A DNA stretch of 64,000 bases, from the NCBI RefSeq assembly GCF_003352165.1, contig NZ_CP029176.1, positions 3,479,501-3,543,500 of the forward strand. Reading direction: 5' to 3'. This document shows, one piece after another, positions 54,075 through 64,000 of the stretch. The notes below the pieces were generated by a model, which had not been told where the DNA came from, ran no database searches, and worked only from the letters and a program-made list of their open reading frames with translations. Numbering within the stretch: position 1 is the first letter of the stretch; every line of letters starts with the position of its first letter. The stretch comes from Acidibrevibacterium fodinaquatile. Lineage in GTDB: Bacteria > Pseudomonadota > Alphaproteobacteria > Acetobacterales > Acetobacteraceae. The position numbers were made by a program, and so were the translations under genes.

Positions 54075-55180
54075 TGCGCCCGTCATTCGCAACCTTCGCC
54101 CCGCCTGCGTTCGTGCTCGGCGGCGCAAGCCTTCTGGTTCTCGGCAATGTCGCGCTGGCGGCGTCCTCGCCCTGGCATGTGTCGATCTTCGTCGTCTCGC
54201 TCGCGGGAAAATATCTCGCTTATGCGATCCTCGCCTTAGCGCTCGATCTCGTTTGGGGCTATGTCGGCATTTTGAGCCTCGGCCATGCCGCGTTTTTCGC
54301 CCTCGGCGGCTACGCGATGGGTATGTATCTGATGCGCGAGATCGGCACCCGCGGGGTTTACGGCAACGCGACACTACCCGATTTCATGGTGTTCCTGAAC
54401 TGGACGGAACTTCCATGGTATTGGTACGGCTTTGACCATTTTGCTTTCGCCGCGCTCATGGCGGTGCTCGTCCCCGGTGCCCTTGCGCTGGTGTTCGGGT
54501 TTCTCGCGTTTCGCTCGCGCGTCTCGGGCGTTTATCTCTCGATCATCACCCAAGCGCTGACCTTCGCGCTCATGCTCGCGTTTTTCCGCAACAATATGGG
54601 GTTCGGCGGCAATAATGGCCTGACGGATTTCAAGGATATCATCGGGTTGCCGCTGCACGCCGACGGCACGCGGGACGGACTTTTGCTCGCGACCGCGCTT
54701 TTTCTCTCGGTTGCCTTTCTTTGCGCGCGCTTTGTCGTCACCTCCAGGCTCGGCAAAATCCTGATCGCCGTTCGCGATGCTGAAAGCCGCACCCGCTTTC
54801 TCGGCTACCGGCCGGAATCCTACAAACTCTTCGTCTTCGTTCTCTCGGCGATGATCGCCGGCATCGGCGGCGCGCTTTACGTGCCTCAGGTTGGGATCAT
54901 TAACCCTGGCGAATTCTCGCCCGCCAATTCGATCGAGGCGGTGATCTGGGTTGCGGTCGGCGGGCGCGGCACATTGGCCGGGGCGATGCTCGGCGCTGTT
55001 CTCGTCAATCTCGGGAAGACCTATTTCACCAGCGCATTGCCGGATGTTTGGCTCTATGCGCTCGGCGCCCTGTTCATTCTGACGACCCTCTTCCTGCCGC
55101 AAGGCCTGATCCGGATCTTTGCCCGCAAACCCGCCGTCACCGCATCCGAAATTCCCGCCGCCAAGGAACGCCCGGCATGA
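54071..55180 (+). CDS. urtC: urea ABC transporter permease UrtC
   Basis: A 369-residue LivM-type permease with about ten membrane helices. ALDLVWGYVGILSLGHAAFF and LIAVRDAESRTRFLGYRPES (cytoplasmic coupling loop) are typical. The start overlaps the urtB stop as ATGA. Confidence 0.95.
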   Translation: MMRPSFATFAPPAFVLGGASLLVLGNVALAASSPWHVSIFVVSLAGKYLAYAILALALDLVWGYVGILSLGHAAFFALGGYAMGMYLMREIGTRGVYGNATLPDFMVFLNWTELPWYWYGFDHFAFAALMAVLVPGALALVFGFLAFRSRVSGVYLSIITQALTFALMLAFFRNNMGFGGNNGLTDFKDIIGLPLHADGTRDGLLLATALFLSVAFLCARFVVTSRLGKILIAVRDAESRTRFLGYRPESYKLFVFVLSAMIAGIGGALYVPQVGIINPGEFSPANSIEAVIWVAVGGRGTLAGAMLGAVLVNLGKTYFTSALPDVWLYALGALFILTTLFLPQGLIRIFARKPAVTASEIPAAKERPA

Positions 55181-55938
55181 GCGGCCGCATTGGGGAAGCC
55201 TCCGACACTCTCCTTTATCTCAATGGCGTCAGCGTCAGCTTTGACGGGTTTCGCGCGCTCAACAATCTCTCCCTGGTTCTGGCGCCGGGCGAGATGCGCG
55301 CGGTGATCGGCCCCAACGGCGCCGGCAAGACGACGATGATGGATGTCATCACCGGCAAGACCCGCCCTGATTCGGGTGAGGTCGTTTTCCGCGCCGACAC
55401 CGATCTCACCCATCTCGACGAGCCGGCGATCGCCGCACTCGGCATCGGGCGGAAATTCCAGAAGCCGACGGTCTTTGAGCCGCACAGCGTTTATGACAAT
55501 CTGCTGCTCGCGCTTGCCGGCAACCGGACACCACAACGCGCCCTTTTCGCCCGTGAAACGGCCGCCGAGCGCGATCGCATCGCGGCACTTCTCGATACCA
55601 TTCGCCTCACCGAACACCGCCATCGCCGCGCCGGCGATCTCTCCCACGGCCAGAAGCAATGGCTCGAAATCGGCATGTTGCTGGCGCAGGAGCCTGATCT
55701 CCTACTCGTCGATGAGCCCGTTGCCGGCATGACGGATGCCGAAACCGCCGAAACCGCGCGGCTGCTGCGCGAGATCAACCGCAGCAAGAGCGTTGTCGTC
55801 GTCGAGCACGACATGGATTTCGTGCGCGCCCTCGATGTCAAGGTGACGGTTCTGCACGAGGGTTCGGTGCTCTCTGAAGGCAGCATCGATCATGTCAGCA
55901 ACGATCCAAAGGTGATCGAAGTCTATCTCGGACGTTGA
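55177..55938 (+). CDS. urtD: urea ABC transporter ATPase UrtD
   Basis: A 253-residue LivG-type ATPase. Walker A is AVIGPNGAGKTTMMDVITG, the Q-loop region IGRKFQKPTVFEPHSVYDN, the signature LSHGQKQWLEIGMLLAQEP and Walker B LLLVDEPVAGMTD. SHGQKQWLEIGM is the UrtD-specific form of the signature. ATG 55177 overlaps urtC by four bases. Confidence 0.96.
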   Translation: MSGRIGEASDTLLYLNGVSVSFDGFRALNNLSLVLAPGEMRAVIGPNGAGKTTMMDVITGKTRPDSGEVVFRADTDLTHLDEPAIAALGIGRKFQKPTVFEPHSVYDNLLLALAGNRTPQRALFARETAAERDRIAALLDTIRLTEHRHRRAGDLSHGQKQWLEIGMLLAQEPDLLLVDEPVAGMTDAETAETARLLREINRSKSVVVVEHDMDFVRALDVKVTVLHEGSVLSEGSIDHVSNDPKVIEVYLGR

Positions 55939-55953
55939 GGAACGATAGCGATC

Positions 55954-56649
55954 ATGCTCGAAATCACCGATGTGGATTTGTATTACGGCGCGGCGGTGGC
56001 GCTGCGTGGGGTATCGTTGCGGGCCGCGTTGGGGGAAGTAACCTCTGTGCTCGGCCGTAACGGCGTCGGCAAGACGAGCCTTTTGCGCGCGGTGGTTGGG
56101 GCGCACGCGATCACGCGGGGCACCATCCGCTGGGAGGGCGCGGAGATCCATCGCCTCGCCCCCTATGAGCGGGCGCGGCGCGGCATGGCCTATGTGCCGC
56201 AGGGGCGTGATATTTTCCCGCTATTGACAGTCAAGGAAAATCTCGAGACCGGGTTGGCGGTTCTGCCACGCCGCGAGCGGCGTATCGCCGACGAGATTTT
56301 CGACCTCTTCCCGATCTTGAAAACCATGCTGCGGCGGCGTGGTGGCGATCTTTCCGGCGGCCAGCAGCAGCAGCTCGCGATCGCCCGCGCTTTGGTAACG
56401 AGGCCCCGTCTTTTGGTGCTCGATGAGCCGACCGAGGGCATTCAGCCCAGTATCATCAAGGATATCGGTCGTGTCATCAGCCTGTTGCGCGGGCGCGGCG
56501 AAATGGCCATTCTGTTGGTCGAGCAATATTTCGATTTCGCCCGTGATCTCGCGCAAAGCATCGCCGTGATGGAACGCGGCGCGATCGTGCTGGCGGGTCG
56601 TGCTGAGGAGCTTGACCACGCCGATGTCCGCCGCCGCCTTTCCGTATGA
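55954..56649 (+). CDS. urtE: urea ABC transporter ATPase UrtE
   Basis: A 231-residue LivF-type ATPase. Walker A is VLGRNGVGKTSLLRAVVG, the signature DLSGGQQQQLAIARALVTRP and Walker B LLVLDEPTEGIQPSI, whose EGIQPS is characteristic of UrtE. It overlaps the ureD start by 26 bp, joining transport and urease genes in one transcription unit. Confidence 0.96.
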   Translation: MLEITDVDLYYGAAVALRGVSLRAALGEVTSVLGRNGVGKTSLLRAVVGAHAITRGTIRWEGAEIHRLAPYERARRGMAYVPQGRDIFPLLTVKENLETGLAVLPRRERRIADEIFDLFPILKTMLRRRGGDLSGGQQQQLAIARALVTRPRLLVLDEPTEGIQPSIIKDIGRVISLLRGRGEMAILLVEQYFDFARDLAQSIAVMERGAIVLAGRAEELDHADVRRRLSV

Positions 56650-57472
56650 CGAGACGAGACCCCGGTCGCAGCGTGCCGACGGGGCGCTCAGGATCGCGTT
56701 TCGCAGGCGGGAAGAGAGAAGCGTGCTTGCCGAACTCTATCAGCGCGGCTGCCTCAAAGCGCGCTTTCCCCGCCCGGAGAGCGCGGCATGGCCGGAAGCG
56801 CTGCTGCTCAATGTCTCGGGCGGGGTTGCCGGCGGCGATCATCTGGAAACCGAGATCGCGCTCGGCGAAAACACCCGCGCGATCCTGGCGTCGCCAGCGG
56901 CAGAGCGGTTTTATCGCGCGCTCGCCCGTGACGATCCGGCGCGCGTCTCAACGGCGATCACGCTCGCGCCTGGCGCCCATGTGGAATGGCTGCCGCAGGA
57001 GAGCATTCTTTTCAACGCGTGCGCGCTCACGCGCCAAACCGACGTTACCCTCGCCGCGGGCGCGGTGTTTCTCGGCGTCGAGATGCTGGTGTTCGGCCGC
57101 GCGGCGATGGGCGAGCGGCTTCACGCCGGCGATCTTCGTGATCGCTTCCGGCTATTTCGCAATGGGCGCTTGCAGCTTCAGGAAATGACCCGATTGAATG
57201 GCGATATCGCGGCGCGCCTTGCCGGCCGCGCAACCGGCGCAGGCGCCGGCGCGACGGCGCTGCTGGTTTATGCCGCCGCCGCGGCGGGTGCGCGCCGCGA
57301 GGCGCTGCGCGACGCGCTGGCCGGGGTCGAGGCCGGGGTCAGCCTGGTTTTGCCCGATCTTCTCATCGCCCGTATTCTCGCGCCCGACACGCGTGGGCTG
57401 CGGCGGGCGGTGATGGCGGGCTTGCATGTTTTGCGCGATCGCCGGAGGATGCCGCGGGTGTGGCAAGGCTGA
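56624..57472 (+). CDS. ureD: urease accessory protein UreD
   Basis: A 282-residue chaperone that, with UreF and UreG, delivers nickel to apo-urease. Conserved segments are GCLKARFPRPESAAWPEALL, LNVSGGVAGGDHLETEIALG, VEWLPQESILFNACALTRQT and EMLVFGRAAMGERL. ATG 56624 is inside the urtE 3' end. Confidence 0.95.
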   Translation: MSAAAFPYDETRPRSQRADGALRIAFRRREERSVLAELYQRGCLKARFPRPESAAWPEALLLNVSGGVAGGDHLETEIALGENTRAILASPAAERFYRALARDDPARVSTAITLAPGAHVEWLPQESILFNACALTRQTDVTLAAGAVFLGVEMLVFGRAAMGERLHAGDLRDRFRLFRNGRLQLQEMTRLNGDIAARLAGRATGAGAGATALLVYAAAAAGARREALRDALAGVEAGVSLVLPDLLIARILAPDTRGLRRAVMAGLHVLRDRRRMPRVWQG

Positions 57473-57499
57473 GGTGACGGGAATGAGGGGAAGCGTGCC

Positions 57500-57802
57500 A
57501 TGAATCTGACGCCGCGCGAAAAGGATAAGCTTTTGGTCGCCATGGCGGCGATGGTGGCGCGACGGCGCCTTGAACGCGGGGTCCGGCTCAATTATCCCGA
57601 AGCCGTCGCATTGATCACCGATTTTGTTGTGGAAGGCGCGCGCGATGGGCGCTCGGTTGCCGAACTCATGCAAGGGGGTGCTGCGGTGATCACGCGGGCG
57701 CAGGTAATGGAAGGGGTCGCCGAGATGATCCCTGACGTGCAGGTGGAGGCAACTTTCCCAGACGGCACCAAGCTCGTCACCGTGCATGAGCCGATCCGAT
57801 GA
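57500..57802 (+). CDS. ureA: urease gamma subunit
   Basis: A 100-residue urease gamma subunit, [20 protein letters not shown] to [14 protein letters not shown], with [19 protein letters not shown]. Full length and intact. It overlaps ureB by four bases. Confidence 0.98.
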   Translation: MNLTPREKDKLLVAMAAMVARRRLERGVRLNYPEAVALITDFVVEGARDGRSVAELMQGGAAVITRAQVMEGVAEMIPDVQVEATFPDGTKLVTVHEPIR

Positions 57803-58104
57803 TCCCGGGCGAGATCATCCCCGCCGCCGGCGAGATCGAGATGAACGCCGATCTCGCGCGGCTCGTCCTGCTGGTTGAAAATACCGGCGATCGTCCGATC
57901 CAGGTCGGAAGCCATTATCATTTCGCCGAAACCAATCCGGCGTTGCGCTTCGATCGCGCTTTGGCGCACGGCCATCGCCTCGATATCGCCGCCGGCACCG
58001 CGGTGCGGTTCGAGCCCGGGGCGGCGCGCGAGGTGACGCTGGTGCCGTTTCGTGGCGATCGCGTGGTTTACGGGTTCCGCGGCGCGGTGATGGGAAAGCT
58101 TTAG
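57799..58104 (+). CDS. ureB: urease beta subunit
   Basis: A 101-residue urease beta subunit with [17 protein letters not shown], then [20 protein letters not shown] and [15 protein letters not shown]. Full length. It lies 4 bp before ureC. Confidence 0.98.
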   Translation: MIPGEIIPAAGEIEMNADLARLVLLVENTGDRPIQVGSHYHFAETNPALRFDRALAHGHRLDIAAGTAVRFEPGAAREVTLVPFRGDRVVYGFRGAVMGKL

Positions 58105-58108
58105 GAAA

Positions 58109-59814
<1,706 letters not shown>

Positions 59815-59815
<1 letters not shown>

Positions 59816-60297
59816 TGCGTGCAATCAGCGTTCTTAAGGCCGGGCACTGGCCGCCCGGGGCGCGCGCGAGCGATGCAGTCGCGCTCGATTTCGACCACCG
59901 CCATCGCCGCCGGGTTTTACTGACCACGGAAGCAGGGCGGGAAATCCTACTCGATCTCGGCGAGACGGTGCGGCTCGGCGATGGTGACGGGTTGGTGCTC
60001 GAGAGCGGCGGCATCGTCCGCGTCATCGCCGCCCCGGAAGCGGTGCTCGACATCCATGCCCAGCCTGCGGTCCTTCTCCGCATCGCCTGGCATCTCGGCA
60101 ATCGTCATCTGCCGGTGCAGATGTTGGAAGGCGCTTTGCGTATTCGCGCCGATCATGTCATCGCGGCGATGGTTGCGGGGCTCGGCGGCCATGTCCATGC
60201 GCGCGCGGCGCCGTTCGATCCCGAACCCGGTGCCTATGCCGGCGCCCAAGCGCCTCATGGGCACGGGCATGATCACGGGCATCATCATGATCATTGA
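59815..60297 (+). CDS. ureE: urease accessory protein UreE
   Basis: A 160-residue nickel-binding metallochaperone. The peptide-binding N-terminal domain leads to the conserved AWHLGNRHLPVQ and the metal-site region VIAAMVAGLGGHVHARAAPF. The C-terminal tail [13 protein letters not shown] is a strong nickel-binding stretch. The start overlaps the ureC stop by one base (TGATG). Confidence 0.96.
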
Positions 60298-60934
60298 CCC
60301 GAGCGCTTTTCTGCATCTCCTGACCTGGCTGTCGCCGGCCTTCCCGACCGGGGCATTTGCTTATTCGCACGGGCTGGAATGGGCGGTCGGCGCGGGCGAT
60401 GTCACAGACGGCGAAAGCCTCCGCGCCTGGCTCGCGGATTTGCTTCATCACGGCGGCGGGCGCAACGATGCCATTCTGCTGCGCGCCGCCCATCAGGCCA
60501 GCGCGAACCCCATGCGGCTCGAGGAGGTCGCGGCGATCGGCGCAGCAATCGCGCCGGCCGCCGAGCGGCGCGCCGAGACGCTGACGCAAGGCGCCGCTTT
60601 CGCCAAGGCAGCGGCGCCATGGGGCGGCAGTGTCGCAGCCCCTTTGCCTGTCGCACTCGGCGTGCTTGCGGCGCGGCACGGTATCGGCGAGGACGCGGCG
60701 GTGATCGGTTATCTCCATGCCTTTGCCGCCAATCTCGTCTCCGCTGGCGTCCGGCTGATCCCGCTCGGCCAATCGGCAGGGCTTGCGGTGCTGGCAGCCC
60801 TTGAGCAAGATCTTCTCGCGATCGCGTTCGAAAGCCGTGGCCAGGATCTCGATGATCTCGGCGGCGCTTGTTTCCGTGCTGATATCGCGGCGATGCGCCA
60901 TGAAACCCAATATACGAGGTTGTTCCGCTCATGA
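60287..60934 (+). CDS. ureF: urease accessory protein UreF
   Basis: A 215-residue helical chaperone. [20 protein letters not shown] is the UreF signature, and the end has [23 protein letters not shown] 60287 overlaps the His-rich end of ureE; the longer open frame upstream is out-of-frame ureE. Confidence 0.95.
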   Translation: MIIDPSAFLHLLTWLSPAFPTGAFAYSHGLEWAVGAGDVTDGESLRAWLADLLHHGGGRNDAILLRAAHQASANPMRLEEVAAIGAAIAPAAERRAETLTQGAAFAKAAAPWGGSVAAPLPVALGVLAARHGIGEDAAVIGYLHAFAANLVSAGVRLIPLGQSAGLAVLAALEQDLLAIAFESRGQDLDDLGGACFRADIAAMRHETQYTRLFRS

Positions 60935-61575
60935 GCCCGTCCCCCACTAGCCCCTCTCCCACTGGCCCGCTTCGTGTCGGCATCGGCGGCCCCGTCGGCA
61001 GTGGCAAGACCGCGCTGATGGATGCGCTCTGCCGCCAGTTCCGTGACCGTTTCGAAATCGCGGCCATCACCAACGACATTTACACGAAGGAGGACGCGGA
61101 ATTCCTCACCCGCGCCGGCTCACTCACCAGCGACCGCATTCTCGGCATCGAGACCGGCGGCTGCCCGCATACCGCGATCCGGGAAGACGCCTCGATCAAT
61201 CTCGCCGGCGTTGCCGATCTCAGGGAGCGTTTTCCGCGCCTTGATCTCATCCTGATCGAAAGCGGCGGCGACAATCTTGCGGCGACCTTCAGCCCCGAAC
61301 TCGCCGATATCACAATCTATGTCATCGATGTTTCGGCCGGCGATAAAATTCCGCGCAAGGGCGGCCCTGGCATCACGCGCAGCGATCTCCTGGTGATCAA
61401 CAAAACCGATCTCGCGCCGTTCGTCGGCGCCAGTCTTGCGGTGATGGATCGCGATGCGCGCAAGATGCGTGGCGAGCGGCCTTTCGTTTTCGCCAATGTG
61501 CGCGCAGGGCGCGGGGTTGCCGAGATCGCCACCTTCATCGAACGCGCCGGTGGGCTCGGGCGCCAGGAGATGTAA
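60931..61575 (+). CDS. ureG: urease accessory GTPase UreG
   Basis: A 214-residue SIMIBI GTPase powering nickel insertion. P-loop [18 protein letters not shown], nickel site [15 protein letters not shown] (CPH) and [11 protein letters not shown] for guanine recognition are all present. It is the last gene of the urt-ure unit and overlaps ureF by four bases. Confidence 0.97.
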   Translation: MSPSPTSPSPTGPLRVGIGGPVGSGKTALMDALCRQFRDRFEIAAITNDIYTKEDAEFLTRAGSLTSDRILGIETGGCPHTAIREDASINLAGVADLRERFPRLDLILIESGGDNLAATFSPELADITIYVIDVSAGDKIPRKGGPGITRSDLLVINKTDLAPFVGASLAVMDRDARKMRGERPFVFANVRAGRGVAEIATFIERAGGLGRQEM

Positions 61576-61632
61576 ATTTACCCCGTTTTCTGGGAGTTGC
61601 CGTGCCCTCGGCATGGGGGAAAAGTTTTTTGG

Positions 61633-61654
61633 TTCTTTTTTTCAAAAAAGAACA
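61633..61654 (+). terminator. A/T hairpin after ureG (possible terminator)
   Basis: GTTCTTTTTT and AAAAAAGAAC form a perfect 10-bp inverted repeat with a two-base spacer, 57 bp after the ureG stop, preceded by AAGTTTTTTGG. It may end the urease transcript. The stem is AT-rich, so strength is uncertain. Confidence 0.4.
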
Positions 61655-61683
61655 CCCTTCTTGCCTGACACTATCGCGAAATA

Positions 61684-63240
61684 ATGGATGGAAACGACAT
61701 GAACGGCGCGGAAAGTCTGGTGCATACGCTGCTCGCGTGCGGCGTCGATACCTGTTTCGCCAATCCCGGCACGAGTGAGATGCATTTTGTCGCCGCCCTC
61801 GATCGCATTCCCGGCATGCGCTCGGTGCTCGGCCTGTTTGAGGGGGTGGTGACGGGTGCGGCCGACGGGTATGGGCGCATGACGGGAAAGCCCGCCGCCT
61901 GTCTTCTCCATTGCGGCCCCGGCCTCGCCAATGGCCTCGCCAATCTCCATAACGCGCGACGCGCGAGGACACCGCTGGTCGCCATTATCGGCGATCAGGC
62001 GACCTATCACCGCCCGCTCGATGCGCCGCTGACCGCCGATACCGAGGGCTGGGCGCGGCCGGTCTCGGGGTTTGTGCGCACCGCGACCGCGGCGGCCGAG
62101 GTCGGGCGATGTGCCGCAGCGGCGGTGCAAGCGGCGCGGGCGGCGCCGGGCCAGATCGCGAGCCTGATCCTGCCCGCCGATACCGCCTGGGATGAAGGCG
62201 GGATCGTCGCCGCGCCGCTCCCTGTCCCGCCGCCGGCCGCGGTCGATCCTGGCGCCGTGCGCCATGCCGCGCGGGTGTTGCGCCGGGGCGAGCCGGCGAT
62301 GCTGCTGCTCGGCGGTGCGGCCCTCCTTGCCGCCCCGCTCGAAGACGCGGCGCGGATCGCGGCGGCAAGCGGGGCGCGTTTGCTCGCGCAGCAGCAGAAT
62401 GGCCGGGTCGCGCGTGGGCGCGGGCGGGTCGCGATCGGGCGCATTCCTTATCCGCTCGACCAGGCGCTGGCGGCGCTGGCTGGCATTCGCCATCTGATCT
62501 TGGTTGGGGCAACCCCGCCGGTGTCGTTTTTCGCCTATCCCGGCCGGCCGAACCGGCTCGCGCCGCCCGATTGCGAGATCCATGTCCTCGCCCGCCCGGA
62601 GCAGGATGGGCCGGCGGCGCTCGCGGCGCTGGCGGACGAACTCGGCGCCACGGCGGCGCCGGCGGCGGCTGATTTTCCGCCGCTTTCGCCGGTGCGCGGG
62701 GCGCTGACGCCGGAAAGCGGCGCTGAGACCATCCTCGCTCATCTCCCTGAGAACGCGGTGGTGATCGACGAGGCGGGAAGTTTTGGGCGCGGGATTTTCG
62801 CGCAATCCCATCGCGCTGCCCCGCATGACTGGCTGCAACTGACGGGCGGCGCGATCGGCGATGGCCTGCCGATGGCGGTGGGGGCGGCGATTGGCGCGCC
62901 GGGGCGGCGGGTGATCTCGCTGCAGGCCGATGGCTCGGCGATGTACACCCTGCAAGCGCTCTGGACCCAGGCACGCGAGCGGCTCGATGTCACCACCATC
63001 GTTTTCGCCAACCGCCGCTATGCCATCCTGTTCGGGGAATTGGCCAATGTCGGCGCCAATCCCGGCCCGCGCGCACTCGGCATGATGAGCCTCGACGATC
63101 CCGATCTCGACTGGGTGAAGCTTGCCGGCGGCATGGGGGTGGAAGCGGCGGCGGCCGAGGATGGCGCCCGGCTCAGCGATCTTCTCGCCTACGCCGAGAC
63201 CAGGCGGGGGCCGTTCCTGATCGCGCTTTCGGTGCCATAG
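61684..63240 (+). CDS. acetolactate-synthase-like ThDP-dependent enzyme
   Basis: A 518-residue thiamine diphosphate enzyme of the acetohydroxyacid synthase / benzoylformate decarboxylase superfamily. The catalytic Glu is E53 in LGLFEGVVTGAADGYGRM. The ThDP/Mg site is LQADGSAMYTLQALWTQARE to FANRRYAIL, preceded by GGAIGDGLPMAVGAAIGAPG. It is shorter than IlvB-type catalytic subunits, and no small subunit gene adjoins, so acetolactate synthesis is not assured; such genes are usually labelled large-subunit-like. A second in-frame ATG is at 61699. Confidence 0.82.
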   Translation: MDGNDMNGAESLVHTLLACGVDTCFANPGTSEMHFVAALDRIPGMRSVLGLFEGVVTGAADGYGRMTGKPAACLLHCGPGLANGLANLHNARRARTPLVAIIGDQATYHRPLDAPLTADTEGWARPVSGFVRTATAAAEVGRCAAAAVQAARAAPGQIASLILPADTAWDEGGIVAAPLPVPPPAAVDPGAVRHAARVLRRGEPAMLLLGGAALLAAPLEDAARIAAASGARLLAQQQNGRVARGRGRVAIGRIPYPLDQALAALAGIRHLILVGATPPVSFFAYPGRPNRLAPPDCEIHVLARPEQDGPAALAALADELGATAAPAAADFPPLSPVRGALTPESGAETILAHLPENAVVIDEAGSFGRGIFAQSHRAAPHDWLQLTGGAIGDGLPMAVGAAIGAPGRRVISLQADGSAMYTLQALWTQARERLDVTTIVFANRRYAILFGELANVGANPGPRALGMMSLDDPDLDWVKLAGGMGVEAAAAEDGARLSDLLAYAETRRGPFLIALSVP

Positions 63241-63248
63241 CCGCCGCT

Positions 63249-63354
63249 TAGAGCAAGGTAGGTTTTGATTGAACCATCCTGTTCCATCAAAACCGGCCAA
63301 CTTGCTCGCCAAAATAGGGGTAGAGCGTGATCGACTTAAACCGATCGCGCTCTA
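63249..63354. repeat. IS630-related palindromic MITE
   Basis: A 106-bp non-coding element begins TAGAGCAAG and ends GCGCTCTA, with TA at both ends. It is built of two hairpins: GAGCAAG at 63251 pairs with CTTGCTC at 63301, and TAGAGCGTGATCG at 63321 pairs with CGATCGCGCTCTA at 63342. The terminal TAGAGC(G)TGAT matches the ends of the IS630 at 40184-41235. It lies between convergent genes and may also end transcription. Confidence 0.65.
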
Positions 63355-64000
63355 GCACGGTTCGGCGGGAAAATTGTGCCGGGGCGTCGCGAGGGCGTCC
63401 TGTGCCGCGACGAGAGCCAGTTCACGCGCGGCGCCGGTCGCCTCGAGAACCGCAAACAGCCGCGCCACCATCGCCGAAAGCGCCGCCGGGCCGTTTCGCG
63501 TGCGCAGAAATTCGAGGAAAAATAGCGCCGCCGCGAGGTCGCCGGCGCCGCTCGCGGCGAGCGGGAGCTTCGGCGTTCGCACCCGAAAACATGTCTCCCC
63601 ATCCGCAAGCAAGCACTCGATCATCGCCGCCGGCGTCTCAGCGAGGGCAAGACCCGTCGCAAGCACGAGGCGCGGCCCACCCGGGCGAAGCCTGGCTGCC
63701 AAGAGCATCGCCGCCTTTCTCGCCGCGGCGACATCGGCGATCGGCGTCCCGCTCAAAAGGCCGAGTTCGAACGGGTTCGGCGTTACGAGATCGGCCATCG
63801 GCAGCGCTTTTGCGGCCAAAATCTCGGCAATACCGGGGCGAACATAGACGCGGCCATGATCGCCGATCACCGGATCGCAGGCATAGAGGGCGCCGGGGCT
63901 CTGCGCTCTGGCGCGCAGAACCGCCGCCAGCACCGCGTCCGCGGTCTCGGCGCTGCCGAGATAGCCGGAGAGCACGCCGTCCAACCCATCGAGCGCGCCG
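63352..64000 (-). CDS. pdxY: pyridoxal kinase PdxY, partial (5' end beyond window)
   Basis: About 215 C-terminal residues of a ribokinase-fold pyridoxal/pyridoxine kinase, which phosphorylates B6 vitamers. The visible part starts ALDGLDGVLSGYLGSAETAD and contains YACDPVIGDHGRVYVRPG, then LVTPNPFELGLLSG. It has the anion-hole/catalytic-Asp motif in AASGAGDLAAALF. The frame is open to the window end, so the N-terminus is missing. Confidence 0.92.
   Translation of the reverse strand, partial: GALDGLDGVLSGYLGSAETADAVLAAVLRARAQSPGALYACDPVIGDHGRVYVRPGIAEILAAKALPMADLVTPNPFELGLLSGTPIADVAAARKAAMLLAARLRPGGPRLVLATGLALAETPAAMIECLLADGETCFRVRTPKLPLAASGAGDLAAALFFLEFLRTRNGPAALSAMVARLFAVLEATGAARELALVAAQDALATPRHNFPAEPC

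Noticed and set aside
53172-54374. 400-codon minus-strand frame over urtB and urtC
   Set aside because: Arginine/histidine-rich shadow of two well-supported permease genes.
61633-61654. Strong rho-independent terminator after ureG
   Set aside because: The hairpin is real but AT-rich with a two-base spacer, so it is kept only as a low-confidence terminator.

Overview
The window reads as one piece of a GC-rich alphaproteobacterial chromosome with a heavily invaded left third. The clearest physiological markers are a tetrahydromethanopterin (H4MPT) C1-transfer cluster and a complete urea uptake plus urease cluster. Together they suggest a methylotrophic or C1-oxidising alphaproteobacterium. Rhodospirillales/Acetobacteraceae is my best guess, partly from the palindrome types seen in the intergenic regions, but the family is inference. 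No rRNA, tRNA or CRISPR array was found.

Layout. 1-2005: a partial IS110-family transposase and an IS256-family element. 1968-3826: a DUF3489 / DUF2924 / serine recombinase integration cassette, its recombinase cut short at the IS256 side. 4118-7138: a STAND NTPase with 138-bp-periodic TPR repeats and a small hydrophobic helical protein; both carry a short G-x-G-N motif, at the N-terminus of one and the C-terminus of the other. 7577-17860: a tightly spaced minus-strand set of type III restriction subunit (res, wrecked), methyltransferase (mod), a lone caspase/CHAT-like protein and a RelE-like/UvrD helicase (frameshifted). An IS21 element with clean ends and a 7-bp target duplication sits inside res. 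This stretch looks like a decaying defence island.

17845-33335: a catabolic island. It holds a single-chain biotin carboxylase/BCCP/carboxyltransferase, an acyl-CoA synthetase, a five-gene oligopeptide-type ABC importer, a tandem-fused family III CoA-transferase, an IclR regulator with a perfect palindrome in the divergent promoter, and a second carboxyltransferase with its own 82-aa BCCP. The likely theme is import of an organic acid or amide, CoA activation and biotin-dependent carboxylation; the substrate is unknown. 33590-35839 is IS debris (IS110 and a dead IS5-type gene).

35855-41235: folE, two small exported proline-rich proteins, an MFS transporter, a GT9 glycosyltransferase and a decayed IS630. 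41233-50968: the H4MPT cluster: pcd-like, fhcB-A-D-C and a retropepsin-like lipoprotein on the minus strand, and beta-RFAP synthase, mtdB, an ATP-grasp gene and mch on the plus strand. 51073-61575: urtABCDE-ureDABCEFG behind a consensus sigma-54 promoter, most likely nitrogen-regulated. 61684-64000: an acetolactate-synthase-like ThDP enzyme, an IS630-related MITE and the 3' part of pdxY running off the window.
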